A stretch of 9,939 bases of DNA. It comes from Bacillota bacterium (lineage in GTDB: Bacteria; Bacillota; Clostridia; Clostridiales; Clostridiaceae). The stretch covers positions 1 to 9,939 of the forward strand of contig JAEXZL010000132.1 in assembly GCA_023451395.1 (NCBI GenBank). Reading direction: 5' to 3'. Shown piece by piece: positions 1 to 5,809 of the stretch. The notes under the pieces are model-generated. The model was given only the letters and a program-made list of their open reading frames with translations, did no database searches and had not been told where the DNA came from. The translations under genes and the position numbers were made by a program. Each line of letters opens with the position of its first letter. Position 1 is the first letter of the stretch.

Positions 1-125
1 GTTTAATTGGCATTAGTCATGAGACTCTAAGTCGTAAACTATCAGAGCTTCAAGAGGAAGGAATTTTACTCATTAAAGGACAAAAGCAAATTCTTTTAAG
101 AAGCACGTTTAATAATTTTGATTAA
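1..125 (+). CDS. Crp/Fnr family transcriptional regulator, C-terminal end (partial)
   Basis: The frame starting at base 3 is open into the window and ends with TAA at 123-125, giving 40 residues. They include ISHETLSRKLSELQEEGIL, which matches the recognition helix and following wing of Crp/Fnr regulators (compare the SxETLSRxLxxLxxxGxI pattern of the family). The N-terminal cyclic-nucleotide-like sensor domain lies upstream of the window, so the ligand (haem, Fe-S, cAMP or none) cannot be judged. The protein would bind DNA as a dimer and activate or repress promoters. The family assignment rests only on the HTH helix and is fairly safe. What the regulator controls is unknown, and the gene after it is a remnant, so no operon partner can be named. 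Confidence 0.8.
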   Translation, partial: LIGISHETLSRKLSELQEEGILLIKGQKQILLRSTFNNFD

Positions 126-131
126 ATTGAT

Positions 132-228
132 AAAGCTAGTAATTTTGTGTGGTATGAAAAAATTATGTAATCTACAGAGGTGAACTGTTAACTAGCCTAA
201 TGTATCTATGGACAAGGTTACTAGCTTT
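132..228. repeat. 11-bp inverted repeat with long spacer
   Basis: AAAGCTAGTAA at 132-142 is the exact reverse complement of TTACTAGCTTT at 218-228, with 75 bases between. A related partial copy (TTAACTAGCC) lies at 188-197. The pair begins seven bases after the Crp/Fnr stop codon. There is no T-tract after the right arm, so it is not a standard terminator. It could be an RNA structure at the 3' end of the regulator transcript or a paired protein-binding site. It may also be chance in AT-rich DNA. Confidence 0.35.
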
Positions 229-306
229 GTGAATAAATAACATGATTGACTTGACTTCTCAAGATATCTATCGAAGTATTAGATACCAATCAAAGGATTG
301 GAGGTA

Positions 307-589
307 ATGAAATTGACAAGTGAGCAAAAAGAGAAGATCATTGAATTACGAAAGTTAAACATAAGATACTGCAGCATAACTACAGCCATGGATTTAAGCA
401 TAGATAGTGTCACGCATTTTTGTAAGATTCAAGAGGTAGATGGTTATGGCAGGGAGCATAAGAAACCAAAAGAAGTTAAAAGTCTCCCAAAGACATATTG
501 TTCTACAGAATGTAAAAAAAGACTGGGAAGCGAAAAATCCGGTATTGTATCAGCACGAATGTTACTACTATGGGACAGAGTTTGAATAG
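307..589 (+). pseudogene. Frameshifted sigma-like HTH/zinc-ribbon gene (recombinase-associated type)
   Basis: The frame from ATG 307 (TTG 313 is better spaced from GGAGG at 300-304) encodes MKLTSEQKEKIIELRKLNIR, then a helix-turn-helix-like stretch and a zinc-ribbon half, YCSTECKK. At the A7 run 514-520 the frame changes. The annotated frame runs into RLGSEKSG and stops at 585. Moving forward one base gives CKKDWEAKNPVLYQHECYYYGTEFE, ending with TAG at 587-589. That continuation fits the usual form of these small proteins, in which CxxEC-K-x-WW is followed by a second CxYCGxEF zinc knuckle; here one Cys is Tyr and the C-terminal CSHEC knuckle is missing. From memory, such proteins are often annotated as RNA polymerase sigma-70-like and sit next to serine recombinases in clostridial mobile elements. 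No recombinase is present here, so this is probably a decaying remnant. Confidence 0.6.
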
Positions 590-590
590 A

Positions 591-636
591 AGTCCTTGGA
601 AACAACTTGATTAGGATGTTTTAAGGGGCTTTTTTG
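591..636 (+). terminator. Weak terminator-like hairpin after the frameshifted gene
   Basis: AAGTCCTT near 591 can pair imperfectly with AAGGGGCTT near 622-630, with an inner AAACA/TGTTT helix, and is followed by a T-rich run (TTTTTTGTTTTTT). The stem has a bulge and a wobble pair. The T-tract and the position just after the remnant's stop codon support a terminator reading, possibly a degraded one. Confidence 0.4.
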
Positions 637-833
637 TTTTTTAAGAAGATATATGGAGTGGGTTTTATATCTTTATATTAGTTAATTCATTAATAGAAAT
701 AGGGTAGAAATTAACGAGGAGGTTCCATAGTATTATGTTAAAGAAAGCCATCCTGCAATAACTGATTTATGTGTTAGGTATATTTAAAAATAATAAAGTA
801 TAAGAAAGAATAATTATATGATAATAGACAATA

Positions 834-862
834 TTGATTGAATACAGTTGTTGTAGTACAAT
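834..862 (+). promoter_or_regulatory. Sigma-A type promoter with an operator-like palindrome
   Basis: TTGATT (834-839), a 17-bp spacer and TACAAT (857-862) make a good housekeeping promoter. The palindrome TTGTAGTACAA (851-861) overlaps the -10 box, and ACAGTTGT (844-851) lies beside it. This is a layout a repressor could use. The start would fall near 869, about 100 bases before AGGGGAG at 969-975, so the leader leads into the degraded reading frame rather than an intact gene. Confidence 0.5.
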
Positions 863-1005
863 AGAATTATTACCATAAATTTCTAAACTGAAATCGTAAT
901 TAAAAGATGAATATTCTTATTGGACCTTAGTTATAGAAAGCAGTGTTTATATAAATGAATAATACTTAAGGGGAGATTATATAAGAAGTAAAAGAAATTA
1001 TTCTA

Positions 1006-1182
1006 ATGAGTAAGTCTATAAAAATTATAGAAGTGTAGAAGCTAGAAGAATTCACAGAGCCCTATACCTTAGGGGGTACAACAATACGAAAAATCAATAT
1101 TACTTCGTATTTATATCATCTCACATCCAAAGCACATGTGGAGACGGTTGCTGAATTACAAAAATATAATCGAGTCACATAA
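1006..1182 (+). pseudogene. Stop-interrupted coding remnant of unknown family
   Basis: One frame reads from about 986 through an ATG at 1006, is broken by TAG at 1036-1038, and then runs open for 47 codons to TAA at 1180-1182. The downstream part contains EPYTLGGTTIRKI and YLYHLTSKAHVETVAELQKY, which look like protein rather than random translation. EPYTLGG-TxxxxI faintly recalls the N-terminus of old-yellow-enzyme flavin oxidoreductases, but the rest does not follow that family, so I do not name it. A ribosome-binding-site-like AGGGGAG (969-975) and a promoter (834-862) precede it, but no start codon is properly spaced from that site. Probably a decayed gene whose control signals survive. 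Confidence 0.35.
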
Positions 1183-1203
1183 ATTAATAAAAAGGAGAAT
1201 GTT

Positions 1204-1599
1204 ATGATAACCAGGGCGATTCAGATTACCATCTTTGTAAAAGATCAGAAGAAAGCAAAAGAGTTTTATACTGAGAAATTAGGCTTTACATTACGAGATG
1301 AAATTGATTTTTCAGAGGAATTCTCTTATTTAACTGTTGCTCCAAATAAAAATAGTGAGACAGTAATTGAGCTTGTCAAGGCAAGCACACCAGAAGAAAA
1401 TGCTCTTATTGGCAAGCAAGCAGGAGAACAAATTATAATTATGTTCGAATCAGATAATATTGATAAAGACTATAAAGATATGCTTGAACGAGGTGTGACT
1501 TTTAGTGGTGAACCTGCAGAAGTTCCTGGAGGTAAAGGTGCTGGTTTTGAAGATTTATATGGAAATAAATATGATTTGTTTCAGCCGGAAAATATATAA
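1204..1599 (+). CDS. VOC superfamily protein (glyoxalase/bleomycin-resistance-like)
   Basis: This 131-residue protein has the length and paired beta-alpha-beta-beta-beta layout of single-domain VOC (glyoxalase/dioxygenase) proteins. The first module has IQITIFVKDQKKAKEFYTEKLGF (residues 6-28), the classic VOC opening strand and helix, and ends in VIELV with Glu56. The second has IIIMFESDNID (77-87) and closes with DLYGNKYDLFQP (117-128), the usual D-x-x-GN-x-x-x-L-x-Q ending. The glyoxalase I metal ligands (His, Glu, His, Glu) are not all present: Gln7, Glu56 and Gln127 are in suitable places, so a different metal chemistry or a non-enzymatic binding role is possible. The substrate cannot be read from sequence. 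ATG 1204 follows AAGGAGA (1192-1198). The gene is monocistronic and a hairpin follows its stop. Confidence 0.85.
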   Translation: MITRAIQITIFVKDQKKAKEFYTEKLGFTLRDEIDFSEEFSYLTVAPNKNSETVIELVKASTPEENALIGKQAGEQIIIMFESDNIDKDYKDMLERGVTFSGEPAEVPGGKGAGFEDLYGNKYDLFQPENI

Positions 1600-1650
1600 C
1601 TTTAAATCATAATCATATGATCTGCAACAGTAAACAATTACACATAAGAT

Positions 1651-1691
1651 ATTCAAAAGGCATTAAGGTTTTTATCTTGATGCCTTTGAAT
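1651..1691 (+). terminator. Hairpin after the VOC gene
   Basis: AAAGGCATTAAG (1656-1667) pairs with CTTGATGCCTTT (1676-1687): 12 bp with one T-G wobble and an 8-nt loop. It extends outward by a few pairs past one bulged A. No real T-tract follows (GAATTATATAAAAAAA), so termination may be inefficient, but it lies 50-90 bases after the VOC stop, where a terminator is expected. Confidence 0.5.
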
Positions 1692-1803
1692 TATATAAAA
1701 AAATTGAGTAAGCAGCATATATCGGTTTGATGATGGTTTTGAAGTGGAAAAGGAGTAAAAACACCTTTTGTTGACCTATATGATCGCAAGATAAAGAATT
1801 AAG

Positions 1804-1834
1804 TTGACATTTACGTTACGTCATAGTGTAAACT
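1804..1834 (+). promoter_or_regulatory. MerR-type promoter with 19-bp spacer and internal operator
   Basis: A consensus TTGACA (1804-1809) and TAAACT (1829-1834) are separated by 19 bp instead of 17. The spacer contains TTTACGTTACGTCATAGTG, and bases 1810-1832 form an imperfect 23-bp palindrome (8 of 11 pairs, outer arms TTTAC/GTAAA). An over-long spacer with the dyad between the boxes is the hallmark of promoters activated by MerR-family regulators, which twist the DNA to align the boxes. The DUF5946 start codon is 39 bases downstream. No MerR gene is in the window. Confidence 0.65.
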
Positions 1835-1872
1835 GAATAATAATTAGTAGTATTAAAGGAGTTTGATAATAA

Positions 1873-2322
1873 ATGGTTGATAATAATACAGTTATGAAAT
1901 CTGGAAGGTGTATGGAATGTGGAGCTAGTGAGACAGATGGGTTTTCATGCTATGAGCAATTTGGTTTTCCGCTAGTGTGGGAACATAATGATCCAAAACT
2001 ATATGATTTGCATTTTTGGCTTGTATCATGTTATATGATACAACATCCTTCTAATTATACAGAAGAAGGATATAAACAATTAGTTAATTTGTTTATTAAT
2101 GCCTATGATAATAATTGGGAGACACCATATATTCTAAAAAAGAATCGAGAAATGGTAAAATCAATAAGTAAAATAACAAACCCTGTTCCAAGTAATGAAA
2201 GGAAGCGTGAGCTAAGATTATGGCCTATGACAATTGAGGATATATATTTAGGCGGGGAGGAAAATGCAATCCAAAATATTAATAAATGGAAAGAGCAAAT
2301 AAGAAATGAAATAAGGGATTGA
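1873..2322 (+). CDS. DUF5946 family protein
   Basis: The protein has 149 residues. It carries a Cys pair near the N-terminus (Cys13-x-x-Cys16-Gly), Cys26, and then LHFWLVSCYMIQHPSNYTEEGY (46-67), where His47, Cys53, Tyr54 and QHP (57-59) match the core I know from DUF5946: an N-terminal CxxCG and an H-x-L-x-V-x-C/A-Y-x-x-QHP block. The conserved Cys and His residues suggest a bound metal ion, but no function is established that I know of. There is no signal peptide or membrane segment, so it should be cytoplasmic. ATG 1873 follows AAAGGAG (1855-1861) with a slightly long 11-nt spacing. It is a single-gene unit between a MerR-type promoter and a strong terminator, so its expression probably answers a small-molecule or metal signal sensed elsewhere. 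The family call is from memory. Confidence 0.7.
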   Translation: MVDNNTVMKSGRCMECGASETDGFSCYEQFGFPLVWEHNDPKLYDLHFWLVSCYMIQHPSNYTEEGYKQLVNLFINAYDNNWETPYILKKNREMVKSISKITNPVPSNERKRELRLWPMTIEDIYLGGEENAIQNINKWKEQIRNEIRD

Positions 2323-2354
2323 TTTTGAAGAGTTATATTATCTATATTATCAAT

Positions 2355-2390
2355 AAACAAGAGCTTACACATCAGTAAGCTCTTGTTTTT
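2355..2390 (+). terminator. Rho-independent terminator of the DUF5946 gene
   Basis: A 14-bp stem, with core GAGCTTAC (2361-2368) and GTAAGCTC (2375-2382), a 6-nt loop and outer A-T/C-G pairs, is followed by GTTTTT (2385-2390). It lies about 33 bases after the stop codon at 2322. This is a textbook intrinsic terminator. Confidence 0.9.
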
Positions 2391-2508
2391 ATATTCAAAT
2401 ACTTTTATGAATTAAGGATAAAAAATAAATATGGGAAATATAGTACTGAAAATCATGATACTAGTACACTTTTATCAAATATATAGGGATTTAATTGTTA
2501 AAGATACA

Positions 2509-2562
2509 TTGAATTTATGCAATAGGTTGCCTATAATAATATTAAGCAACCTATTGCATAAA
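2509..2562 (+). promoter_or_regulatory. marR promoter inside a twin operator (17-bp inverted repeat)
   Basis: TTGAAT (2509-2514), a 17-bp spacer and TATAAT (2532-2537) form the promoter. Two perfect inverted arms, 2514-2530 and 2546-2562, flank the -10 box, 17 bp each with a 15-bp spacer. Each arm contains its own small dyad, GCAATAGGTTGC or its reverse, of the form GCAA-N4-TTGC, with centres 27 bp apart. A dimeric regulator on either or both sites would block polymerase, as expected for MarR autorepression. With a start near 2544 the mRNA would carry only the right arm, so the repeat acts on DNA rather than as an RNA hairpin. AAGGAG (2563-2568) follows directly. Confidence 0.75.
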
Positions 2563-2577
2563 AAGGAGCGATGATTT

Positions 2578-3027
2578 ATGTATAGAACAGAAAAAGAAGA
2601 ATTTATTATTGGGGCAATTTCTTTGCTTTCAAATAAACTGACGCAGTTTGGAGATAGATTACTGCCCGATATTACCTTCAAGCAATGGTTTTTACTGATG
2701 ATGATTTCAAAAATGGAAGCGGAGGAAAAGAATATTAATCTTATTGCTGACTTTGTAGGATCCACTAGGCAAAATATAAAGAAAATGCTAATTCCTCTAG
2801 AGGCAAAAGGATATGTTATTGTTAATAAATCAGATAATGATGCTAGGGCATTAAAGGTTAGCTTGACAGAAAAGGCATACAAGTATTTTTCTGAAAACGA
2901 TGCTCCTACAGCTTCTGCTGCAAATCAGTTATTTCACCTTTTTTCAAATGCAGAGATAGATAATTTTGTTTATAACCTTCAAAGATTAATAGATTGCCTT
3001 GACATATACAGTGAAAGGAAAGAGTGA
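2578..3027 (+). CDS. MarR family transcriptional regulator
   Basis: The 149-residue length is typical for MarR. An N-terminal dimerisation helix is followed by ITFKQWFLLMMI (about 32-43) and the winged helix-turn-helix INLIADFVGSTRQNIKKMLI (53-72). The wing and closing strand follow (GYVIVNKSDNDARALKVSLTEKAYKYF). It should be a cytoplasmic DNA-binding dimer that is released by a small ligand or by oxidation; the latter is less obvious, since no Cys sits near the N-terminus. ATG 2578 is 9 bases after AAGGAG (2563-2568). The strong inverted repeat over its own promoter suggests autoregulation. The next gene starts one base after its stop, so both are one operon and the membrane protein is the probable target of control. 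Confidence 0.9.
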   Translation: MYRTEKEEFIIGAISLLSNKLTQFGDRLLPDITFKQWFLLMMISKMEAEEKNINLIADFVGSTRQNIKKMLIPLEAKGYVIVNKSDNDARALKVSLTEKAYKYFSENDAPTASAANQLFHLFSNAEIDNFVYNLQRLIDCLDIYSERKE

Positions 3028-3028
3028 G

Positions 3029-3907
3029 ATGAATAAGAAAAATAGAGCACTAATTTCTCTTAATTTAATAATTATATTTTTATTGATGATTGTTACTATC
3101 TGTGGTATTTGTTCATTTAACACAGGTTATTCCTATGAAGTTATCAATCAGTATGGTGATACTGTGAGAATGTGGGGTACAGGCTTATACTCCCATGACT
3201 CTTATTTTATGGCTCCAATTTTTATTGGTTCTGATTTTACAATGCTGGTTATTACAGTACCTTTGGCAATTATCACTTTGGTGAAAATGCGGAAAGAGGA
3301 GAGTGTGGAAAGTTATGTAAGAAACTTCTCTATATTAAATATAATTCTTTATTATTCTGCAAGTTTGGCCTTTGGTGTTACTTATAATTATCTTCATTTG
3401 GCTTATATACTTTTATTTGGTGCAAGCTTTTATGGTGTGGGACTGCTTTTTGTAAAGTTATTTGCCATGAGCTATTCCACTAACTTTAATTACAAATATT
3501 CTATAACAAAAGGAATGGAGATATTTTTGATTTTATCGGGTATTTCTCTTTTTGTAGCATGGCTGCCTGATATTATATCATCCCTTGTCCGTGGAAGCTC
3601 CTTAGACTTGATTGAAGTATATACAACGTCAATCACTTATGTTTTGGATATGGGAATTATCAGCCCATTGATGTTTCTTACCCTTTATCTGCTTAAAAAA
3701 GGCAGCTTTATTGGTTATATTTTGTTTAGGATGATATTAAAAATATGTATGATTATTGGGATAATGCTTCCAGTGCAAAGTGTTTTTCAGATGATAAGCG
3801 GTATTGAAATACCAATCCCTGCTCTCATATCAAAGGTACTCATTTTTGTTATGTTAGCTTTTTTTGCAGCGTTTTTCGAAAACCGTATGAAAAAACAACT
3901 TGAATAA
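3029..3907 (+). CDS. Multi-pass membrane protein co-expressed with MarR (unknown family)
   Basis: I chose ATG 3029 (292 residues) because GAAAGGAAAG (3012-3021) is well spaced before it and the preceding MarR stop ends at 3027. A longer frame from TTG 2999 would overlap MarR without need. About eight hydrophobic helices are visible, near residues 9-29, 64-85, 99-119, 122-147, 163-185, 202-222, 228-250 and 264-284. A 35-residue outside loop follows helix 1 and contains GYSYEVINQYGDTVRMWGTG. The tail ends in a basic RMKKQ. I see no ATP-binding, transporter or protease motif. A MarR neighbour often points to export or envelope protection, but nothing in the sequence confirms transport, so the function stays open. 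No clear terminator follows. Confidence 0.75.
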   Translation: MNKKNRALISLNLIIIFLLMIVTICGICSFNTGYSYEVINQYGDTVRMWGTGLYSHDSYFMAPIFIGSDFTMLVITVPLAIITLVKMRKEESVESYVRNFSILNIILYYSASLAFGVTYNYLHLAYILLFGASFYGVGLLFVKLFAMSYSTNFNYKYSITKGMEIFLILSGISLFVAWLPDIISSLVRGSSLDLIEVYTTSITYVLDMGIISPLMFLTLYLLKKGSFIGYILFRMILKICMIIGIMLPVQSVFQMISGIEIPIPALISKVLIFVMLAFFAAFFENRMKKQLE

Positions 3908-4002
3908 TCATAAAATTTCATTTTAAAAAGAGATGGATTTTTTATATTATTTGTAATTTTTCTTATAGATAAATGTTATATAGGTGAAGGGAGGAAAAGA
4001 AG

Positions 4003-4494
4003 ATGAGGAATAAATATCTAGAAATGGTTTATCAAAAATATTATAAACAGCTTTTCCTCTTTGCTTTCTCCCTTTGTCATAATAAAGAAGATGCAGAAGA
4101 TTTAGTTGCAAATACCTTTGTTAAAGCTATGTTAAGCTATAATGAAGGCAATCTAAAGGCATGGCTTTATACAGTGTTAAAAAATGAGTTTTATAATTTA
4201 TATAGGAAGAGGAAGAAGACTATATCTGAAGATCTCATTGATTTCAATGAAATAAAAGATTCATTAAATGTATTAGAAGAGTATATAAAAGAGGATAAAA
4301 AGAGATGGTTATATAATCAAATCTATCTATTAAGAGATAAAGAAAAACAAATAATGTTATTAGCTATCCAAGAAGATTTAGATGATAAAACCATAGCTAA
4401 TATTGTTGGCTTGACTATAGAAAATGTAAGAATCATAAAGCATCGTGTAAGAAAGAAGCTTAAAGACTTATGTATGGAGGAGGGGTATCTATGA
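4003..4494 (+). CDS. ECF-type RNA polymerase sigma factor
   Basis: The protein has 163 residues with the two-domain ECF layout and no region 1 or 3. Region 2 spans about residues 7-72: YYKQLFLFAFSLCHNKEDAEDLVANTF holds the DAEDLVxxTF core-binding signature, followed by AWLYTVLKNEFYNLYRKRKK, which contacts the -10 element. Region 4 spans about 109-155: DKTIANIVGLTIENVRIIKHRVRKKL is the -35-binding helix-turn-helix. It directs RNA polymerase to a small regulon, probably for envelope or antimicrobial stress. ATG 4003 follows AAGGGAGG (3987-3994). It overlaps the next gene by four bases (ATGA), the usual sigma/anti-sigma coupling. ECF factors often transcribe their own operon, but I cannot confirm a matching promoter at 3908-4000. 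Confidence 0.92.
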   Translation: MRNKYLEMVYQKYYKQLFLFAFSLCHNKEDAEDLVANTFVKAMLSYNEGNLKAWLYTVLKNEFYNLYRKRKKTISEDLIDFNEIKDSLNVLEEYIKEDKKRWLYNQIYLLRDKEKQIMLLAIQEDLDDKTIANIVGLTIENVRIIKHRVRKKLKDLCMEEGYL

Positions 4495-5576
4495 AAGAGG
4501 ATAAATTTAATGAGCTATTAAAGATTAATGATGATTTTAATAAAGATATAAATAAAAAAATCAATAAAGCAATGAGAAAACAAATTAATTCTAGAGTGAT
4601 AGCTATTATTGTTACTATTGCAATTATTATTGCTGGAATTTACTGTGGAGTTTCATTTGCATTAGGTAAGCCAAATATATTAGATAATATAAGTTACAAT
4701 CCCTTTAATGAAAATGACTTTGTAGTTATTGAGGAAGAAGGAAATAGATTGGATGGATACCATGTATTAATGGGAACTTTTATAGGCATGAATTATCCTG
4801 GTAAGTTTTATTATGGTAGTAGTTTTGAGGATAACTATATAAAGAATGGTTTGGGAAGTTATGATATAAAGGCTAAGATACAAGACATTATGGATCCTCT
4901 TCATGTTGATGGTATTTCAAATATTACCTTTCAAATTAGAAACTCGTCAATGGATTACGAAACAAGTGTAAACCATATGCTTTCAAGAACAATGCATGAG
5001 TTCTATGATGAACGCTATAAAGAACAATTTGATGATTTCTGGTTGTATTATAGTTTAAATGACATAAAGGAATTACCAGATTCTGCTATATTGGATGTTT
5101 CCTTAAGTTTTGATAAAACAAAATCATTAGAGGATACTGTAGAGTTTATAAATGAATACAAGGGTTCTATTTTTCATTGGATTGCAACTGATGTAAATAA
5201 TTATTCAATAGCTAATGGCATATCTTTATACGATGCTGCTATTTATGGCTTTACTGATAAAGCCAATAAAGAATATCCAGGCTTTTATCTTAATAATGAT
5301 TTAACTGCAGATAGTATTAAGGAGAGCTATTTGTCAAAATTAAAGCTGTTAATAGATCATGAAGACTTTATTAGGCTGTTAGATTCTTGTTTTAAAAATC
5401 CTAAAAGTTTACAGGTATCATTAAAGGAAAGGTACGAAGCTGCTAAATCAAAGGGTGTAGAAGCTATTGGCATTAGAGGAATTGTAAAAAAAGCTGACCT
5501 TCTCCAAATGATTGAAAAGAATCAGTTGAAATTTGCATTCGTCAATAATGCTAAATTAAGCAAACTGCAAAAATAA
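4491..5576 (+). CDS. Membrane anti-sigma factor, Sigma_reg N/C-terminal type
   Basis: ATG 4491 is chosen (361 residues): it overlaps the sigma stop as ATGA and has GGAGGAGGGG (4476-4485) five bases before it. An upstream in-frame ATG at 4470 lacks a site. A short cytoplasmic part (1-35, FNELLKINDDFNKDINKKINKAM) should hold the sigma factor. One membrane helix follows (about 36-58, VIAIIVTIAIIIAGIYCGV), then about 300 residues outside. This matches proteins with Sigma factor regulator N-terminal and C-terminal domains; the segment ELPDSAILDVSLSFDKTKSLEDTVEFI fits the C-terminal domain. In this family the outside domain senses stress and release of the sigma factor follows. It lacks the HxxxCxxC zinc motif of ZAS anti-sigma factors. 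The domain names are from memory. Confidence 0.8.
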   Translation: MKEDKFNELLKINDDFNKDINKKINKAMRKQINSRVIAIIVTIAIIIAGIYCGVSFALGKPNILDNISYNPFNENDFVVIEEEGNRLDGYHVLMGTFIGMNYPGKFYYGSSFEDNYIKNGLGSYDIKAKIQDIMDPLHVDGISNITFQIRNSSMDYETSVNHMLSRTMHEFYDERYKEQFDDFWLYYSLNDIKELPDSAILDVSLSFDKTKSLEDTVEFINEYKGSIFHWIATDVNNYSIANGISLYDAAIYGFTDKANKEYPGFYLNNDLTADSIKESYLSKLKLLIDHEDFIRLLDSCFKNPKSLQVSLKERYEAAKSKGVEAIGIRGIVKKADLLQMIEKNQLKFAFVNNAKLSKLQK

Positions 5577-5715
5577 ATTATGCTGGTGGTGTAAATTTTC
5601 TTGTATATTTTCTAGGAATGTTAGTGTCTATCACAGGAAGATGGATTTTGTTAAAAATGGAAAAATCTTTAAATTCACAGAGATAGATGATACATTAGAT
5701 TTAGCTATATATTGA
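5577..5715 (+). pseudogene. Short coding remnants after the anti-sigma gene
   Basis: Two short frames look protein-like. One runs from about 5552 to TAG 5684-5686 and includes NFLVYFLGMLVSITGRWILL, a likely membrane helix. The other, ATG 5641 to TGA 5713-5715, encodes KNGKIFKFTEIDDTLDLAIY. Neither has a spaced ribosome binding site and they overlap in different frames. That would fit the decayed 3' end of one gene that once followed the anti-sigma gene. A chance reading is possible. Confidence 0.3.
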
Positions 5716-5718
5716 TAA

Positions 5719-5747
5719 AAGGAGGGGTAGCTTAACTATCCCTTCTT
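5719..5747 (+). terminator. Hairpin at the end of the sigma/anti-sigma unit
   Basis: AAGGAGGGGTA (5719-5729) pairs with TATCCCTTCTT (5737-5747): 11 bp with two wobbles and a 7-nt loop. No T-tract follows, so it is a weak terminator or a processing or stability hairpin. It lies four bases after the remnant's last stop. Confidence 0.45.
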
Positions 5748-5809
5748 AATCTGTTATAGCTTCCCTTTGAATGATAGATTATTTCTAAATGTAAAGGAGT
5801 ATTGATTAT

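Larger units (their letters stand above)
590..1203. other. 614-base stretch without an intact gene
   Basis: All frames are broken by stops. The stretch holds the weak hairpin at its left edge and a short coding-like tail, VKESHPAITDLCVRYI, ending near 786. It also holds a good promoter (834-862), a ribosome-binding-site-like AGGGGAG at 969-975 and a stop-interrupted reading frame ending at 1182. It looks like a place where one or more genes have decayed. I see no transposase, terminal repeats or RNA gene in it. Confidence 0.6.

Noticed and set aside
2103..2372. Reverse-strand open frame of 89 codons over the DUF5946 gene
   Set aside because: It overlaps the DUF5946 gene and would begin inside its terminator; it has no recognisable protein features.
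2514..2562. The 17-bp inverted repeat as a transcription terminator
   Set aside because: No T-tract follows and a good -10 box lies between the arms, so a DNA operator fits better.
2475..2882. Reverse-strand open frame of 135 codons over the MarR gene
   Set aside because: It lies opposite a clear MarR coding region and its promoter, has low-complexity hydrophobic translation and no family resemblance; it is a shadow.
2999..3028. Longer N-terminus for the membrane protein from TTG 2999
   Set aside because: ATG 3029 has a well-spaced ribosome binding site and follows the MarR stop by one base; the extension would overlap MarR with no site.
3908..4002. ECF-type autoregulated promoter before the sigma gene
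   Set aside because: The stretch is AT-rich and gives several poor -35/-10 pairings; no AAC-type -35 typical of ECF promoters is evident.
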